Assembly: GCA_050942925.1 (NCBI GenBank)
Contig: JBMNOF010000001.1
Location: 1-64,000 of the forward strand
Source: Spyradocola sp050942925
GTDB lineage: Bacteria; Bacillota; Clostridia; Christensenellales; UBA1750
Reading direction: 5' to 3'
DNA: 64,000 nucleotides
Both the position numbers and the translations under genes were made by a program. Position 1 is the first letter of the stretch. Each line of letters begins with the position of its first letter. Below the pieces are notes generated by a model. It was not told the origin of the DNA. It did no database searches and saw only the letters and a program-made list of their open reading frames with translations. Below, piece after piece: positions 52,740 to 59,871 of the stretch.

Positions 52740-53429
52740 ATGAAAAGGCGGGATGGATGGGGCATTGCGGTGGCACTGGGCGCGCTGTGCCTGCTGGCAG
52801 GGCTGGCGGCGGTGTTCCGCTTTCTCTACCGGCCGATGTCGGGGACGAGCGTGCCGGCCACGGCGGAGGAATGCCGCGCCGCCGCGGAGGCGCTCGGCCT
52901 GCCCTTTGTGGAAGAGAGAACGCTGGCCCCGCTGCTGCCGGAGAGGCTGGCGCTGGAGCGCTTCCGGCTGGCGACGGACCGTCCCCGCTCGGAAAAGGCG
53001 GTGGGCTACGCGATGGAATTCACCGCGGCGGGGACGGAAACTGCGTACGCCGCGGCGCGCGTTGCGGTCTACGCGCCCGGCGCAAGCGGCGGGGCTGAGG
53101 CGTTCCGGGGCAGCCATGGAAACGACGCGGAGGAAATGTTGTCCTCGCCCTTTGGAGAGGTCCGCGCGCTGGAGGCCTGCGGAGCGCCCGACGGGTTCGG
53201 CGGCGCGGCGGGGGCGAGTCTGCTCTACTCGCTGCGGACAGAGGGCGGACTTTTCGAGGTGCACTTTACCGTGGACGGTCTCTACACGGACCAGGTGCGC
53301 GCGGACGCCGCGGAAAAAGCGCTGCAGCTTCTCGCCGCTTTGGCGGCGCAGAGCCCGGAAAGCGGGGGGCAAAACTTGTCAGCAGCGGGAAAAATGTGTA
53401 TAATGGAAAGAGGTTTGAACAGGGGATAG
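52740..53429 (+). CDS. Membrane-anchored protein of unknown function upstream of murA
   Basis: A 229-residue protein with a short basic N-terminus (MKRRDG), one membrane helix (about 7-30) and an external domain of about 190 residues rich in Ala, Glu and Arg. The domain starts with EECRAAAEALGLPFVEE and includes YAMEFTAAGTETAYAAARVAVY and a likely C-terminal helix. I recognise no family. The ATG at 52740 has GGAGG six bases upstream, which decides the start within a much longer open frame. It ends 34 bases before the murA ATG and is likely cotranscribed, so an envelope role is possible but unproven. Confidence 0.85.
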   Translation: MKRRDGWGIAVALGALCLLAGLAAVFRFLYRPMSGTSVPATAEECRAAAEALGLPFVEERTLAPLLPERLALERFRLATDRPRSEKAVGYAMEFTAAGTETAYAAARVAVYAPGASGGAEAFRGSHGNDAEEMLSSPFGEVRALEACGAPDGFGGAAGASLLYSLRTEGGLFEVHFTVDGLYTDQVRADAAEKALQLLAALAAQSPESGGQNLSAAGKMCIMERGLNRG

Positions 53430-53463
53430 GGAGGTGCGCCGGCGCGGGGCCGGCATTTGCGAC

Positions 53464-54738
53464 ATGGCTGAAGAAATACTCAGAATTCACGGCGGGCAGC
53501 GGCTGGAGGGGACGGTCACCGTCAACGGCGGCAAGAACGCCGCGCTCGCGATCATACCGGCGGTGCTGCTCTGCAACGAGCCCTGCACCATCGAGAACTT
53601 GCCCCTCGTGCGCGACACGGAGGCGCTGGCGGACATTCTCCTTGCGCTGGGCGCGAAGGTGGAGCTTTCGGGTTCGACCATGACCATCGATCCGCGCGGT
53701 GTCAAGAGCGCGGTCGTGCCGGAGGAATACGCGCGGCGCCTGCGCGCCAGCTACTACTTTGTGGGGGCGATGCTGGGCTGCTTTGGCCGGGCGGACGTCT
53801 CCTATCCCGGCGGCTGCGCCATCGGCAACCGCCCCATCGACCAGCACATCAAGGGCTTTGAGGCGCTGGGGGCGACCGTCTCCACGGACCACGGCGTGAT
53901 CTCTGCGCGGACCGAAAACGGGCTGCACGGCGCGGAGATCTATTTGGACATGCCCTCCGTCGGTGCGACGATCAACATCATGCTCGCCGCGACCAAGGCG
54001 CAGGGCAACACGATCATCGTCAACGCCGGCAAGGAGCCGCACATCGTGGACCTGGCCAACTTCATCAACGCCATGGGCGGTTCGGTCAAGGGCGCGGGCA
54101 CGGACGTCATCCGCATCCGCGGCAACCGGCCCATGCACGGCTGCACCTATGCCATCATTCCCGATCAAATCGAGGCGGGCACCCTGATGATCGCCGCCGC
54201 GGCGACGCGGGGCGACGTGCTCATCCGCGGGGCGCTGCCCACGCACATGGAGGCTCTGACCGCAAAGCTGCTGGAGATGGGCGCCCGCGTGGACGAGGGC
54301 GTGGGCGAGGACAGCATCCGCGTGCGCTCCGACGGCAACCACCGCCACGTCAACATCAAGACCCTGCCCTATCCCGGCTTCCCCACGGACCTGCAGCAGC
54401 CGATGAGCGCGCTGCTGTCCACCGCGCGGGGAACCTCCATCATCAACGAGACCATTTACGAGATGCGCTACAAGCATCTGGAAGAGATCCGGCACATGGG
54501 CGGCATCTCCCAGATCAACGACCGCATCGCCATCATCGAGGGCGTGCCGAAGCTCACCGGCTGCGCGGTTTCCGCTTCGGACCTTCGCGCGGGTGCAGCC
54601 CTGGTCATCGCCGGGCTCATGGCCGAGGGCGTGACCGACATCTACAACGTGCAGTACATCGACCGGGGCTATGAGCACCTGGAGGAAAAGCTGCGCTCCC
54701 TGGGCGCGAAAGTGGAACGCCTCTGGGTGGACGACTGA
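53464..54738 (+). CDS. murA: UDP-N-acetylglucosamine 1-carboxyvinyltransferase
   Basis: A 424-residue enzyme of the EPSP synthase fold that adds enolpyruvate from PEP to UDP-GlcNAc, the first committed step of peptidoglycan synthesis and the fosfomycin target. The catalytic cysteine is Cys118 in YPGGCAIGNRPIDQH, so it should be fosfomycin-sensitive at the target level. NGGKNAALAI near the N-terminus and PTDLQQPMSALL are intact. I use the ATG at 53464, which fits the family N-terminus; a GTG at 53434 is in frame. The ribosome-binding site AGGGAGG lies 29 bases before the ATG with a small hairpin between. Only one murA is in the window. Confidence 0.96.
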   Translation: MAEEILRIHGGQRLEGTVTVNGGKNAALAIIPAVLLCNEPCTIENLPLVRDTEALADILLALGAKVELSGSTMTIDPRGVKSAVVPEEYARRLRASYYFVGAMLGCFGRADVSYPGGCAIGNRPIDQHIKGFEALGATVSTDHGVISARTENGLHGAEIYLDMPSVGATINIMLAATKAQGNTIIVNAGKEPHIVDLANFINAMGGSVKGAGTDVIRIRGNRPMHGCTYAIIPDQIEAGTLMIAAAATRGDVLIRGALPTHMEALTAKLLEMGARVDEGVGEDSIRVRSDGNHRHVNIKTLPYPGFPTDLQQPMSALLSTARGTSIINETIYEMRYKHLEEIRHMGGISQINDRIAIIEGVPKLTGCAVSASDLRAGAALVIAGLMAEGVTDIYNVQYIDRGYEHLEEKLRSLGAKVERLWVDD

Positions 54739-54752
54739 CGAGGAGGAGAGCC

Positions 54753-55208
54753 ATGCGCATCCGTCCCTATCGCTCCGCGGACTGTGCGGCGCTGGCGGCG
54801 CTCTTCTACCAAACGGTGCACACCGTTTGTGCGCGGGATTACGCGCCCGAGCAGCTGGACGCCTGGGCCACGGGGCATGTGGACCAGGAAGCATGGGACC
54901 GTTCCTTTCTGGCACACCGCACGCGGGTGGCCGAGCAAGGGGGGCGCATCGTCGGCTTTGCGGATATGGACGAAAACGGCTACCTTGACCGGCTCTACGT
55001 TGCGGCGGACTGCCAGGGACAGGGGATCGCCACGGCCCTATGCGACGATTTGGAGCGCGCCTCCTCCGCGCCGCGCTTTTCGACCCACGCTTCGCTGACG
55101 GCGCGCCCCTTCTTTGAAAAGCGGGGCTACCGCGTGGTTCGGGCGCAGGAGGTGGAGCGCCGGGGCGTGCGCCTTCGCAACTTCGTCATGGAAAAGCCAA
55201 ACGCCTGA
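54753..55208 (+). CDS. GNAT family N-acetyltransferase
   Basis: A 151-residue acetyltransferase with the start MRIRPYRSADCAALAALFYQTV typical of the YafP-like group. The acetyl-CoA motif is VAADCQGQGIATALCDDLE, and ARPFFEKRGY near the C-terminus is the usual motif B. The substrate is unknown. GAGGAGGAG precedes the start. It lies 14 bases after murA, so it is cotranscribed, and a strong terminator begins 8 bases after its stop. Confidence 0.92.
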   Translation: MRIRPYRSADCAALAALFYQTVHTVCARDYAPEQLDAWATGHVDQEAWDRSFLAHRTRVAEQGGRIVGFADMDENGYLDRLYVAADCQGQGIATALCDDLERASSAPRFSTHASLTARPFFEKRGYRVVRAQEVERRGVRLRNFVMEKPNA

Positions 55209-55216
55209 AATCGACG

Positions 55217-55258
55217 GCGGGCGGGCAGGGGATGCGGATTCCCTGCCCGCCCGCTTTG
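55217..55258 (+). terminator. Rho-independent terminator of the murA-GNAT unit
   Basis: Perfect 14-base GC-rich arms (55217-55230 and 55241-55254) with a 10-base loop are followed by TTTGCTT. It lies exactly between two convergent genes and may also slow transcription arriving from the minus strand. Confidence 0.85.
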
Positions 55259-55260
55259 CT

Positions 55261-55650
55261 TCACTCGCGGATCTCCAGCGGCAGGCCGTCCGGGTCGGCG
55301 AAGAAGGTCATGCGCTTGCCCGTGAACTCGTCCGTGCGGATCGCCTCGCAAACGATGCCGCGCGCGGCGAGCTCCCGCACGGCCGCGTCCAGGTCCGGCA
55401 CGCGGAAGGCCAGGTGGCGCAGGCCGCAGGCTTCCGGCCGCGTCACGCGGGCGGGACTGCCTGGCCGGCCGAAGATCTCCAGCTCGATGTCCCCGCAGCG
55501 AAGGTCCAGCTTCCAGTCTCCGCGGTCGGGGCGGTGGTTTTCGCGCACGATGGAGAACCCGAGCGTCTCCACATAAAAGGCTCGGGAGCGCGCATAGTCC
55601 GAGACGATGAGGGCGACGTGGTCCACGGTGGAAAAGGGCAGAGCGGACAT
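55261..55650 (-). CDS. VOC-superfamily protein (glyoxalase/dioxygenase fold)
   Basis: A 129-residue vicinal oxygen chelate protein with the two beta-alpha-beta-beta-beta repeats of the fold. Metal-type positions are visible: VDHVALIVSDYARSRAFYVETLGF has the first histidine, GLRHLAFRVPDLDAAVREL the second, and FFADPDGLPLEIRE ends with the usual glutamate. It resembles the YaeR/SMU1112c group, whose substrates are unknown. The ATG at 55650 has an excellent site, AAGGAGG, eight bases upstream, which argues for independent initiation. The reading frame continues upstream, without a stop, into a GNAT domain. Confidence 0.9.
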   Translation of the reverse strand: MSALPFSTVDHVALIVSDYARSRAFYVETLGFSIVRENHRPDRGDWKLDLRCGDIELEIFGRPGSPARVTRPEACGLRHLAFRVPDLDAAVRELAARGIVCEAIRTDEFTGKRMTFFADPDGLPLEIRE

Positions 55651-56124
55651 GGTTCTTTCCTCCTTGACGGTTTGCTCCCGCGCAGAGCCCACGCGGAAAA
55701 ACCCCGCGGAGAGCGCCGTGAGCGCGGAGTGCAGATTTTTGCACTCGCAAAGGTAGAGAAGGGGCTGCGGGCAATCCCGCCGCAGGGCCAGAAGGCACGC
55801 GCGGGCATAGCCCCGGCCGCGGTAGGCGGGGGCGGTCTCCACCGTGACGGAGCGGACGCCCAGTTCGTCCGGCTCCCGAGCCACGGCCCAGGATACCACG
55901 CGTCCATCCCGCTCCACCCCGCGCGCAAGCCCCCGCGGCATGCGCACCGCGCCCAGGACCGGGAGCCTGCCGTCCACCGGCCGGGCCTCCGGCGCGCAGG
56001 CGGGCGCGCCGGGCAGCGCGTCGCCGGGGTTTGCGCCAAAGGCGAGCACGGGACTGGAAAACCGGACGGGCCCCTGAAGCAGGAGCCGGAGGGACGCTTG
56101 TTGAATCAACTGTATCACACCCAT
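55261..56124 (-). CDS. GNAT acetyltransferase open in frame into the VOC gene (287 aa read-through)
   Basis: An open frame of 287 residues: a GNAT-like domain (about 1-155) followed directly, without a stop codon, by the VOC protein (159-287). The GNAT part has VETAPAYRGRGYARACLL, the acetyl-CoA motif of a family that usually reads EAGVETAPAYRGRGYA, and NLHSALTALSAGFFRVG. Initiation at 56124 is uncertain: no clear ribosome-binding site is visible and only 30 bases separate it from the divergent helicase gene. The product could be a fusion, a fusion plus internally started VOC protein, or a GNAT gene that lost its stop. Codon use is the same as in neighbours. Confidence 0.65.
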   Translation of the reverse strand: MGVIQLIQQASLRLLLQGPVRFSSPVLAFGANPGDALPGAPACAPEARPVDGRLPVLGAVRMPRGLARGVERDGRVVSWAVAREPDELGVRSVTVETAPAYRGRGYARACLLALRRDCPQPLLYLCECKNLHSALTALSAGFFRVGSAREQTVKEERTMSALPFSTVDHVALIVSDYARSRAFYVETLGFSIVRENHRPDRGDWKLDLRCGDIELEIFGRPGSPARVTRPEACGLRHLAFRVPDLDAAVRELAARGIVCEAIRTDEFTGKRMTFFADPDGLPLEIRE

Positions 56125-56154
56125 TCGGAAGCGGTTCGCGGTTAAAGGGGGAGA

Positions 56155-58479
56155 ATGTCTTTGGAAAAGGCGGCGGTGCGCGCTTCGGTGCACGCGGTGG
56201 TGGAATTTGCGCTGCGGGCGGGGGATCTTGTCCCCGGCGCCTCTGCCGAGCGCCTGCTCGAGGGCGTGCGCGGCCACAGGAGCCTGCAAAGCGTCGAGGC
56301 GGAGGGCGTGCGCAACGAGGTGCCGGTGCGCCTTTCCCTCGAGGGCGAGGCGGTGTCCTTGACGGTGTTTGGGCGCATCGACCGCCTGCACGGTCTGCGC
56401 CGCGTCGAGGAAATCAAGACCACGCTCGACGGCGCGCCGGAGGAAGCGGCGCCCCTGCACTGGGCGCAGGCGGAATGCTATGCGCACATGCTCTGCCAAG
56501 CGGAGGACCTGCCCCTGCTCGAGGTCTGCGTGACGTATCTGAGCCTTTCCGACGGCGAGATCACGCGCTTTGTGCGCACGCGCACGCGGGCGGAGCTGGC
56601 CGAGGTCTTTGCCGGCTATGTGCGGCCGTATCTCGCCTGGCTGGACGGGCAGGCGCTGCACCGTGCGGCCCTCGCTGGGGAGATGCGCGCGCTGCGCTTC
56701 CCCTTTCCCCGCTACCGCGCGGGCCAACGGGAGCTGGCGCAGGAGATCTTCCTTGCGATCCGGGACAAGCGCATGGTGCTTGCGCAGGCGCCCACGGGAA
56801 CGGGCAAGACGCTGGCCGCGCTCTTTCCCGCGCTCAAGGGCATTGGCGAAGGATTGGTGGAGCGCATCTTTTACCTGACGGCGCGCACCACGGCGCGGCA
56901 GGCGGCGGTCGACGCGCTGCGCCTGCTGCCGCAGGGCAGCCTGCGCTCCGTGGTGCTCTACGCGCGGGAGAAGATCTGTCCGCAATCGGCCGCGGGCGGA
57001 GACCTGCCCCCGGACTGCCGGCCGGAGGTCTGCCCGCGCGCCCGTGGCTACTTCGACCGTCTGCCCGCGGCGCTGGACGCGGCGCGCCGCGCGGCGGGAA
57101 CGCTGGACCGCGAGGGCCTGTGCCGCCTGGCGGAGGCGCACGGCCTCTGTCCCTTTGAGCTCTCGCTGGACATCGCGCTGGAGAGCGACGTGGTGATCTG
57201 CGACTACAACTATCTGTTCGATCCGCGGGTGCGCCTGCAGCGCTTTGCCTCCGGCGGGCGGCGGGGGCAGGTGCTGCTCCTGGACGAGGCGCACAACCTG
57301 CCGGACCGGGGCCGCGCCATGTACTCGGCGCGGCTTGCCGCGCGCGAGATCGACGCGGTGCGCGCGTCCATTCCGCGCGGTCAGCGGCGCGGGACGCTGT
57401 ACCCCGCGCTCAAGGCGCTGCTGGGCGCGCTGGGGGCATCGTTCTGCGCGGGAGACGTTCCGCGCGCGGAGGCGGCACCGCAGGAGGCCATCCTGGCGGC
57501 CTGCGAAGAGGCGCTCTGCGCCCTGCGCCAGGACCCGGTGGCGGAGGGCGCTGCAGCCAACCGGCTCGCGCTGGACCTTGCCGCCTTCCTCTACCAGGCC
57601 GCGCACGCGGGGCCGGAATACGCCTGGCTCTTTGAGGGGGGAAAGACCACCCGGACGCTGACGCTGTTCTGCACGGACGCCTCCGGGGAGATGGGCAAGG
57701 TTCTGCGGCGGTCGCGCGCGGCGGTGCTCTTTTCGGCGACGCTGACCCCTCTGCCCTTTTACCGCGCGCTCTGCGGGGCGGCGGAGGGGAGTCCGTGCGT
57801 GGCGCTGCGCTCACCCTTTCCCCCGGAAAACCTGCTCGTTCTGCACCTGCCGGTGGACACCCGGTACCGCGCGCGGGAGCGGACGCTGCCGCGCGTGGTC
57901 TCGGCCATCGCGGCCCTGGTGCGGTCGCGGGAGCGGGGCAACTTCATCGCGTTCTTCCCCTCGCACGCCTATCTGCGCAGCGCGCTTCCGCTCCTTGCCG
58001 GGCTTCTCGAGGGCGAGGCCGAGCTCCTTGCGCAGGAGGAGGACATGGACGAATCCGCGCGGCAGGCGTTTCTTTCCCGGTTTTCCCCGGAGCCCGGGGG
58101 GCGGCTTCTGGCCCTGTGCGCGATGGGCGGGATTTTTTCCGAGGGCGTGGACCTGCCCGCAGAGCGGCTGTGCGGCGCGGCGATCGTAGGAGTGGGCCTT
58201 CCGCAGGTCGGGCTGGAGCGGGAGACGCTGCGCGCGCGCTACGAGACGTCCTACGGCGACGGCTACGCGTTCGCCTACCTCTATCCGGGCATCGGCCGGG
58301 TTCTGCAGGCGGCGGGGCGCATCATCCGCTCGGAAACGGACCGCGGCGCGCTGCTCCTATTGGACGACCGCTACGGCTCCGCAGTCTACCGGGACCTGCT
58401 TCCGCCGGAGTGGACGATCCGCCGCGTGCGCCGGGATGAGGAGATTCGAGTCCTGTGCGCAACGTTTTTCGGCGCATAG
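56155..58479 (+). CDS. DinG/XPD-like DNA helicase with N-terminal PD-(D/E)XK nuclease domain
   Basis: A 774-residue superfamily 2 helicase. The N-terminal 180 residues have a PD-(D/E)XK nuclease pattern: Asp76 (FGRIDRL), Glu86-x-Lys88 (VEEIKTT) and the Gln105-x3-Tyr109 motif (QAECYAHML). Walker A is QAPTGTGKTL (about 211-220) and the DEAH box is 377-380 (LLLDEAHNL). Four cysteines suited to an XPD-type iron-sulfur cluster are Cys275, 288, 293 and 332. C-terminal helicase motifs end with QAAGRIIRSETDRG. It likely unwinds and trims DNA in repair. The start is preceded by AAAGGGGGAG. It is divergent from the GNAT/VOC frame and ends 8 bases before niaR on the other strand. Confidence 0.93.
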   Translation: MSLEKAAVRASVHAVVEFALRAGDLVPGASAERLLEGVRGHRSLQSVEAEGVRNEVPVRLSLEGEAVSLTVFGRIDRLHGLRRVEEIKTTLDGAPEEAAPLHWAQAECYAHMLCQAEDLPLLEVCVTYLSLSDGEITRFVRTRTRAELAEVFAGYVRPYLAWLDGQALHRAALAGEMRALRFPFPRYRAGQRELAQEIFLAIRDKRMVLAQAPTGTGKTLAALFPALKGIGEGLVERIFYLTARTTARQAAVDALRLLPQGSLRSVVLYAREKICPQSAAGGDLPPDCRPEVCPRARGYFDRLPAALDAARRAAGTLDREGLCRLAEAHGLCPFELSLDIALESDVVICDYNYLFDPRVRLQRFASGGRRGQVLLLDEAHNLPDRGRAMYSARLAAREIDAVRASIPRGQRRGTLYPALKALLGALGASFCAGDVPRAEAAPQEAILAACEEALCALRQDPVAEGAAANRLALDLAAFLYQAAHAGPEYAWLFEGGKTTRTLTLFCTDASGEMGKVLRRSRAAVLFSATLTPLPFYRALCGAAEGSPCVALRSPFPPENLLVLHLPVDTRYRARERTLPRVVSAIAALVRSRERGNFIAFFPSHAYLRSALPLLAGLLEGEAELLAQEEDMDESARQAFLSRFSPEPGGRLLALCAMGGIFSEGVDLPAERLCGAAIVGVGLPQVGLERETLRARYETSYGDGYAFAYLYPGIGRVLQAAGRIIRSETDRGALLLLDDRYGSAVYRDLLPPEWTIRRVRRDEEIRVLCATFFGA

Positions 58480-58487
58480 GCCGCCCT

Positions 58488-59006
58488 TTACTCCACGAGA
58501 ATGCCGGCCTCCCGCAGCGCGCGGAGGATGCGCTCCATGGTCTCCTCCTTGGGCGCTTCGATGGTGTGCAGGTGCACGCCGTCGGTGAGCAGCGAGATGG
58601 GCGAAGAGCCCTCCTTTTCAAAGTTCGCCATGAACCGGTCCACGCCCGCCTGCGTGCGCAGGTGCAGCGGCGCGGAGATTTCCCCGTAGACCGGGTGCTC
58701 GATGGAGACGTCTACGACCGTGCCGCCCAGGCGGACGACGGTTTCCAGCTCCCGGCGCATGCCGGCGTTGTCCCGATGCCGCGCCGCGACGACCCGGCGC
58801 GCGGCGGCGGCCGGTTCCAGGGAGGGCAGCAGGTAGCCTTCCGGCGTGGCAAAGATGGTCTGCCCGCCGGTGCGCAGCAGGGCGATGTCCTGCACGATGA
58901 CCTGGCGGCTCACGCCCATGCGCGCGGCGAGTTCCGCGCCCGTGACGGGCAGCGTGCGGTTGCGCAGCAGCTGCAGAATCGCGCCGCGCCTTTCCTTCGC
59001 TTCCAT
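58488..59006 (-). CDS. niaR: Niacin-responsive transcriptional repressor NiaR
   Basis: A 172-residue regulator (YrxA in B. subtilis) with an N-terminal HTH_11 domain (about 1-65, RRGAILQLLRNRTLPVTGAELA then MGVSRQVIVQDIALLR) and the 3H ligand domain named after its three conserved histidines (candidates in AARHRDNAG, VSIEHPVYG and GVHLHTIE). It binds nicotinic acid and represses niacin uptake or NAD synthesis genes. None of those usual targets is nearby. The start at 59006 matches the family. It follows the peptidase gene by 16 bases and shares its promoter. Confidence 0.94.
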   Translation of the reverse strand: MEAKERRGAILQLLRNRTLPVTGAELAARMGVSRQVIVQDIALLRTGGQTIFATPEGYLLPSLEPAAAARRVVAARHRDNAGMRRELETVVRLGGTVVDVSIEHPVYGEISAPLHLRTQAGVDRFMANFEKEGSSPISLLTDGVHLHTIEAPKEETMERILRALREAGILVE

Positions 59007-59022
59007 TTTTCTTCCCCCAAAT

Positions 59023-59724
59023 CTAGTCGCGCCGCTGCCGGTTGGCGATGGAGAGCAGCCGCAGGAGCTGCGCCACGGCGGCAAAGGCCGCGGCAACGTA
59101 GGTCGAGGCGGCCGCGGTGAGCACCTTGCGGGTCTTTGCGGCCTCGTCCGGGGCGAGCAGCCCCGTGTTTTGCAGCGCCTGCATGGCGCGGCGGGAGGCA
59201 TTGAGCTCCACCGGGAGCGTCACGAGCTGAAACGCCACGGCAAACGCATAAAACACAACGCCGATCATGGCCAGGATGTACGAATTCAGGAAGAGGCCGA
59301 TCAGCAGCAGCGGCATGGACGCCGCAGAGCCAAAGTTGACCAGCGGCACGATGGAGTTGCGGATGGCCAGGGGCGCATACCCCTGTGCGTGCTGAATGGC
59401 ATGGCCGGCCTCATGCGCGGCAATGCCCAGCGCCGCAATCGAGGTCGACCCATACACCCCGTTGGAAAGGCGGAGCGCCTTGGCGCGCGGGTCATAGTGA
59501 TCGGAGAGCGTGCCGCGGTTGCTGTAGCCGATGGAGACGTCGTACACGCCCGCATCCTGCAGGATGCGCTGCGCCACCTCATCCGCCGTGACCCCGGAGC
59601 GCGCCGCGACGCCCGCGTATTTTCGATATGTGCTCTGCACGGCTCCCTGCGCGATCATGCCCAGCACCGCCGCGAGGAGAATCAACCAAAGGTAATCCCA
59701 AGAACCATAATACAGGAACGGCAT
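59023..59724 (-). CDS. YugP-type zinc metallopeptidase (membrane)
   Basis: A 233-residue membrane metallopeptidase of the Zn_peptidase_2 (YugP) family. The zinc motif is His104-Glu-Ala-Gly-His108 (AAHEAGHAIQH). One helix near 10-28 and two to three in 125-190 frame it. The LSNGVYGSTSIAALGIAAHE region is a family hallmark. Physiological substrates are not known. GGAGG precedes the ATG. It shares a transcript with niaR. Confidence 0.92.
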   Translation of the reverse strand: MPFLYYGSWDYLWLILLAAVLGMIAQGAVQSTYRKYAGVAARSGVTADEVAQRILQDAGVYDVSIGYSNRGTLSDHYDPRAKALRLSNGVYGSTSIAALGIAAHEAGHAIQHAQGYAPLAIRNSIVPLVNFGSAASMPLLLIGLFLNSYILAMIGVVFYAFAVAFQLVTLPVELNASRRAMQALQNTGLLAPDEAAKTRKVLTAAASTYVAAAFAAVAQLLRLLSIANRQRRD

Positions 59725-59753
59725 GCTTGCACCTCCAAATTTCTTTACTTACC

Positions 59754-59782
59754 ATTATATAGAACGACGTTGTCCTCGTAAA
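59754..59782 (-). promoter_or_regulatory. Promoter of the peptidase-niaR unit
   Basis: TTTACG (59782-59777) and a perfect TATAAT (59759-59754) on the minus strand are 17 bases apart. The expected start near 59747 is about 23 bases ahead of the start codon. Confidence 0.75.
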
Positions 59783-59871
59783 GAACAGTTTGTCCAAAAC
59801 CCGCGCTTTTCATGGCGCAAACGTCGTTTTCTCTTCCGTCCCGGAATCGGCGCAGAAAGGAAGGATTTTCT

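Noticed and set aside
56099..56109. Palindrome GTTGAATCAAC between the GNAT/VOC frame and the helicase gene as an operator
   Set aside because: The arms are only five bases, no promoter could be placed around it, and it may lie within the GNAT coding region.
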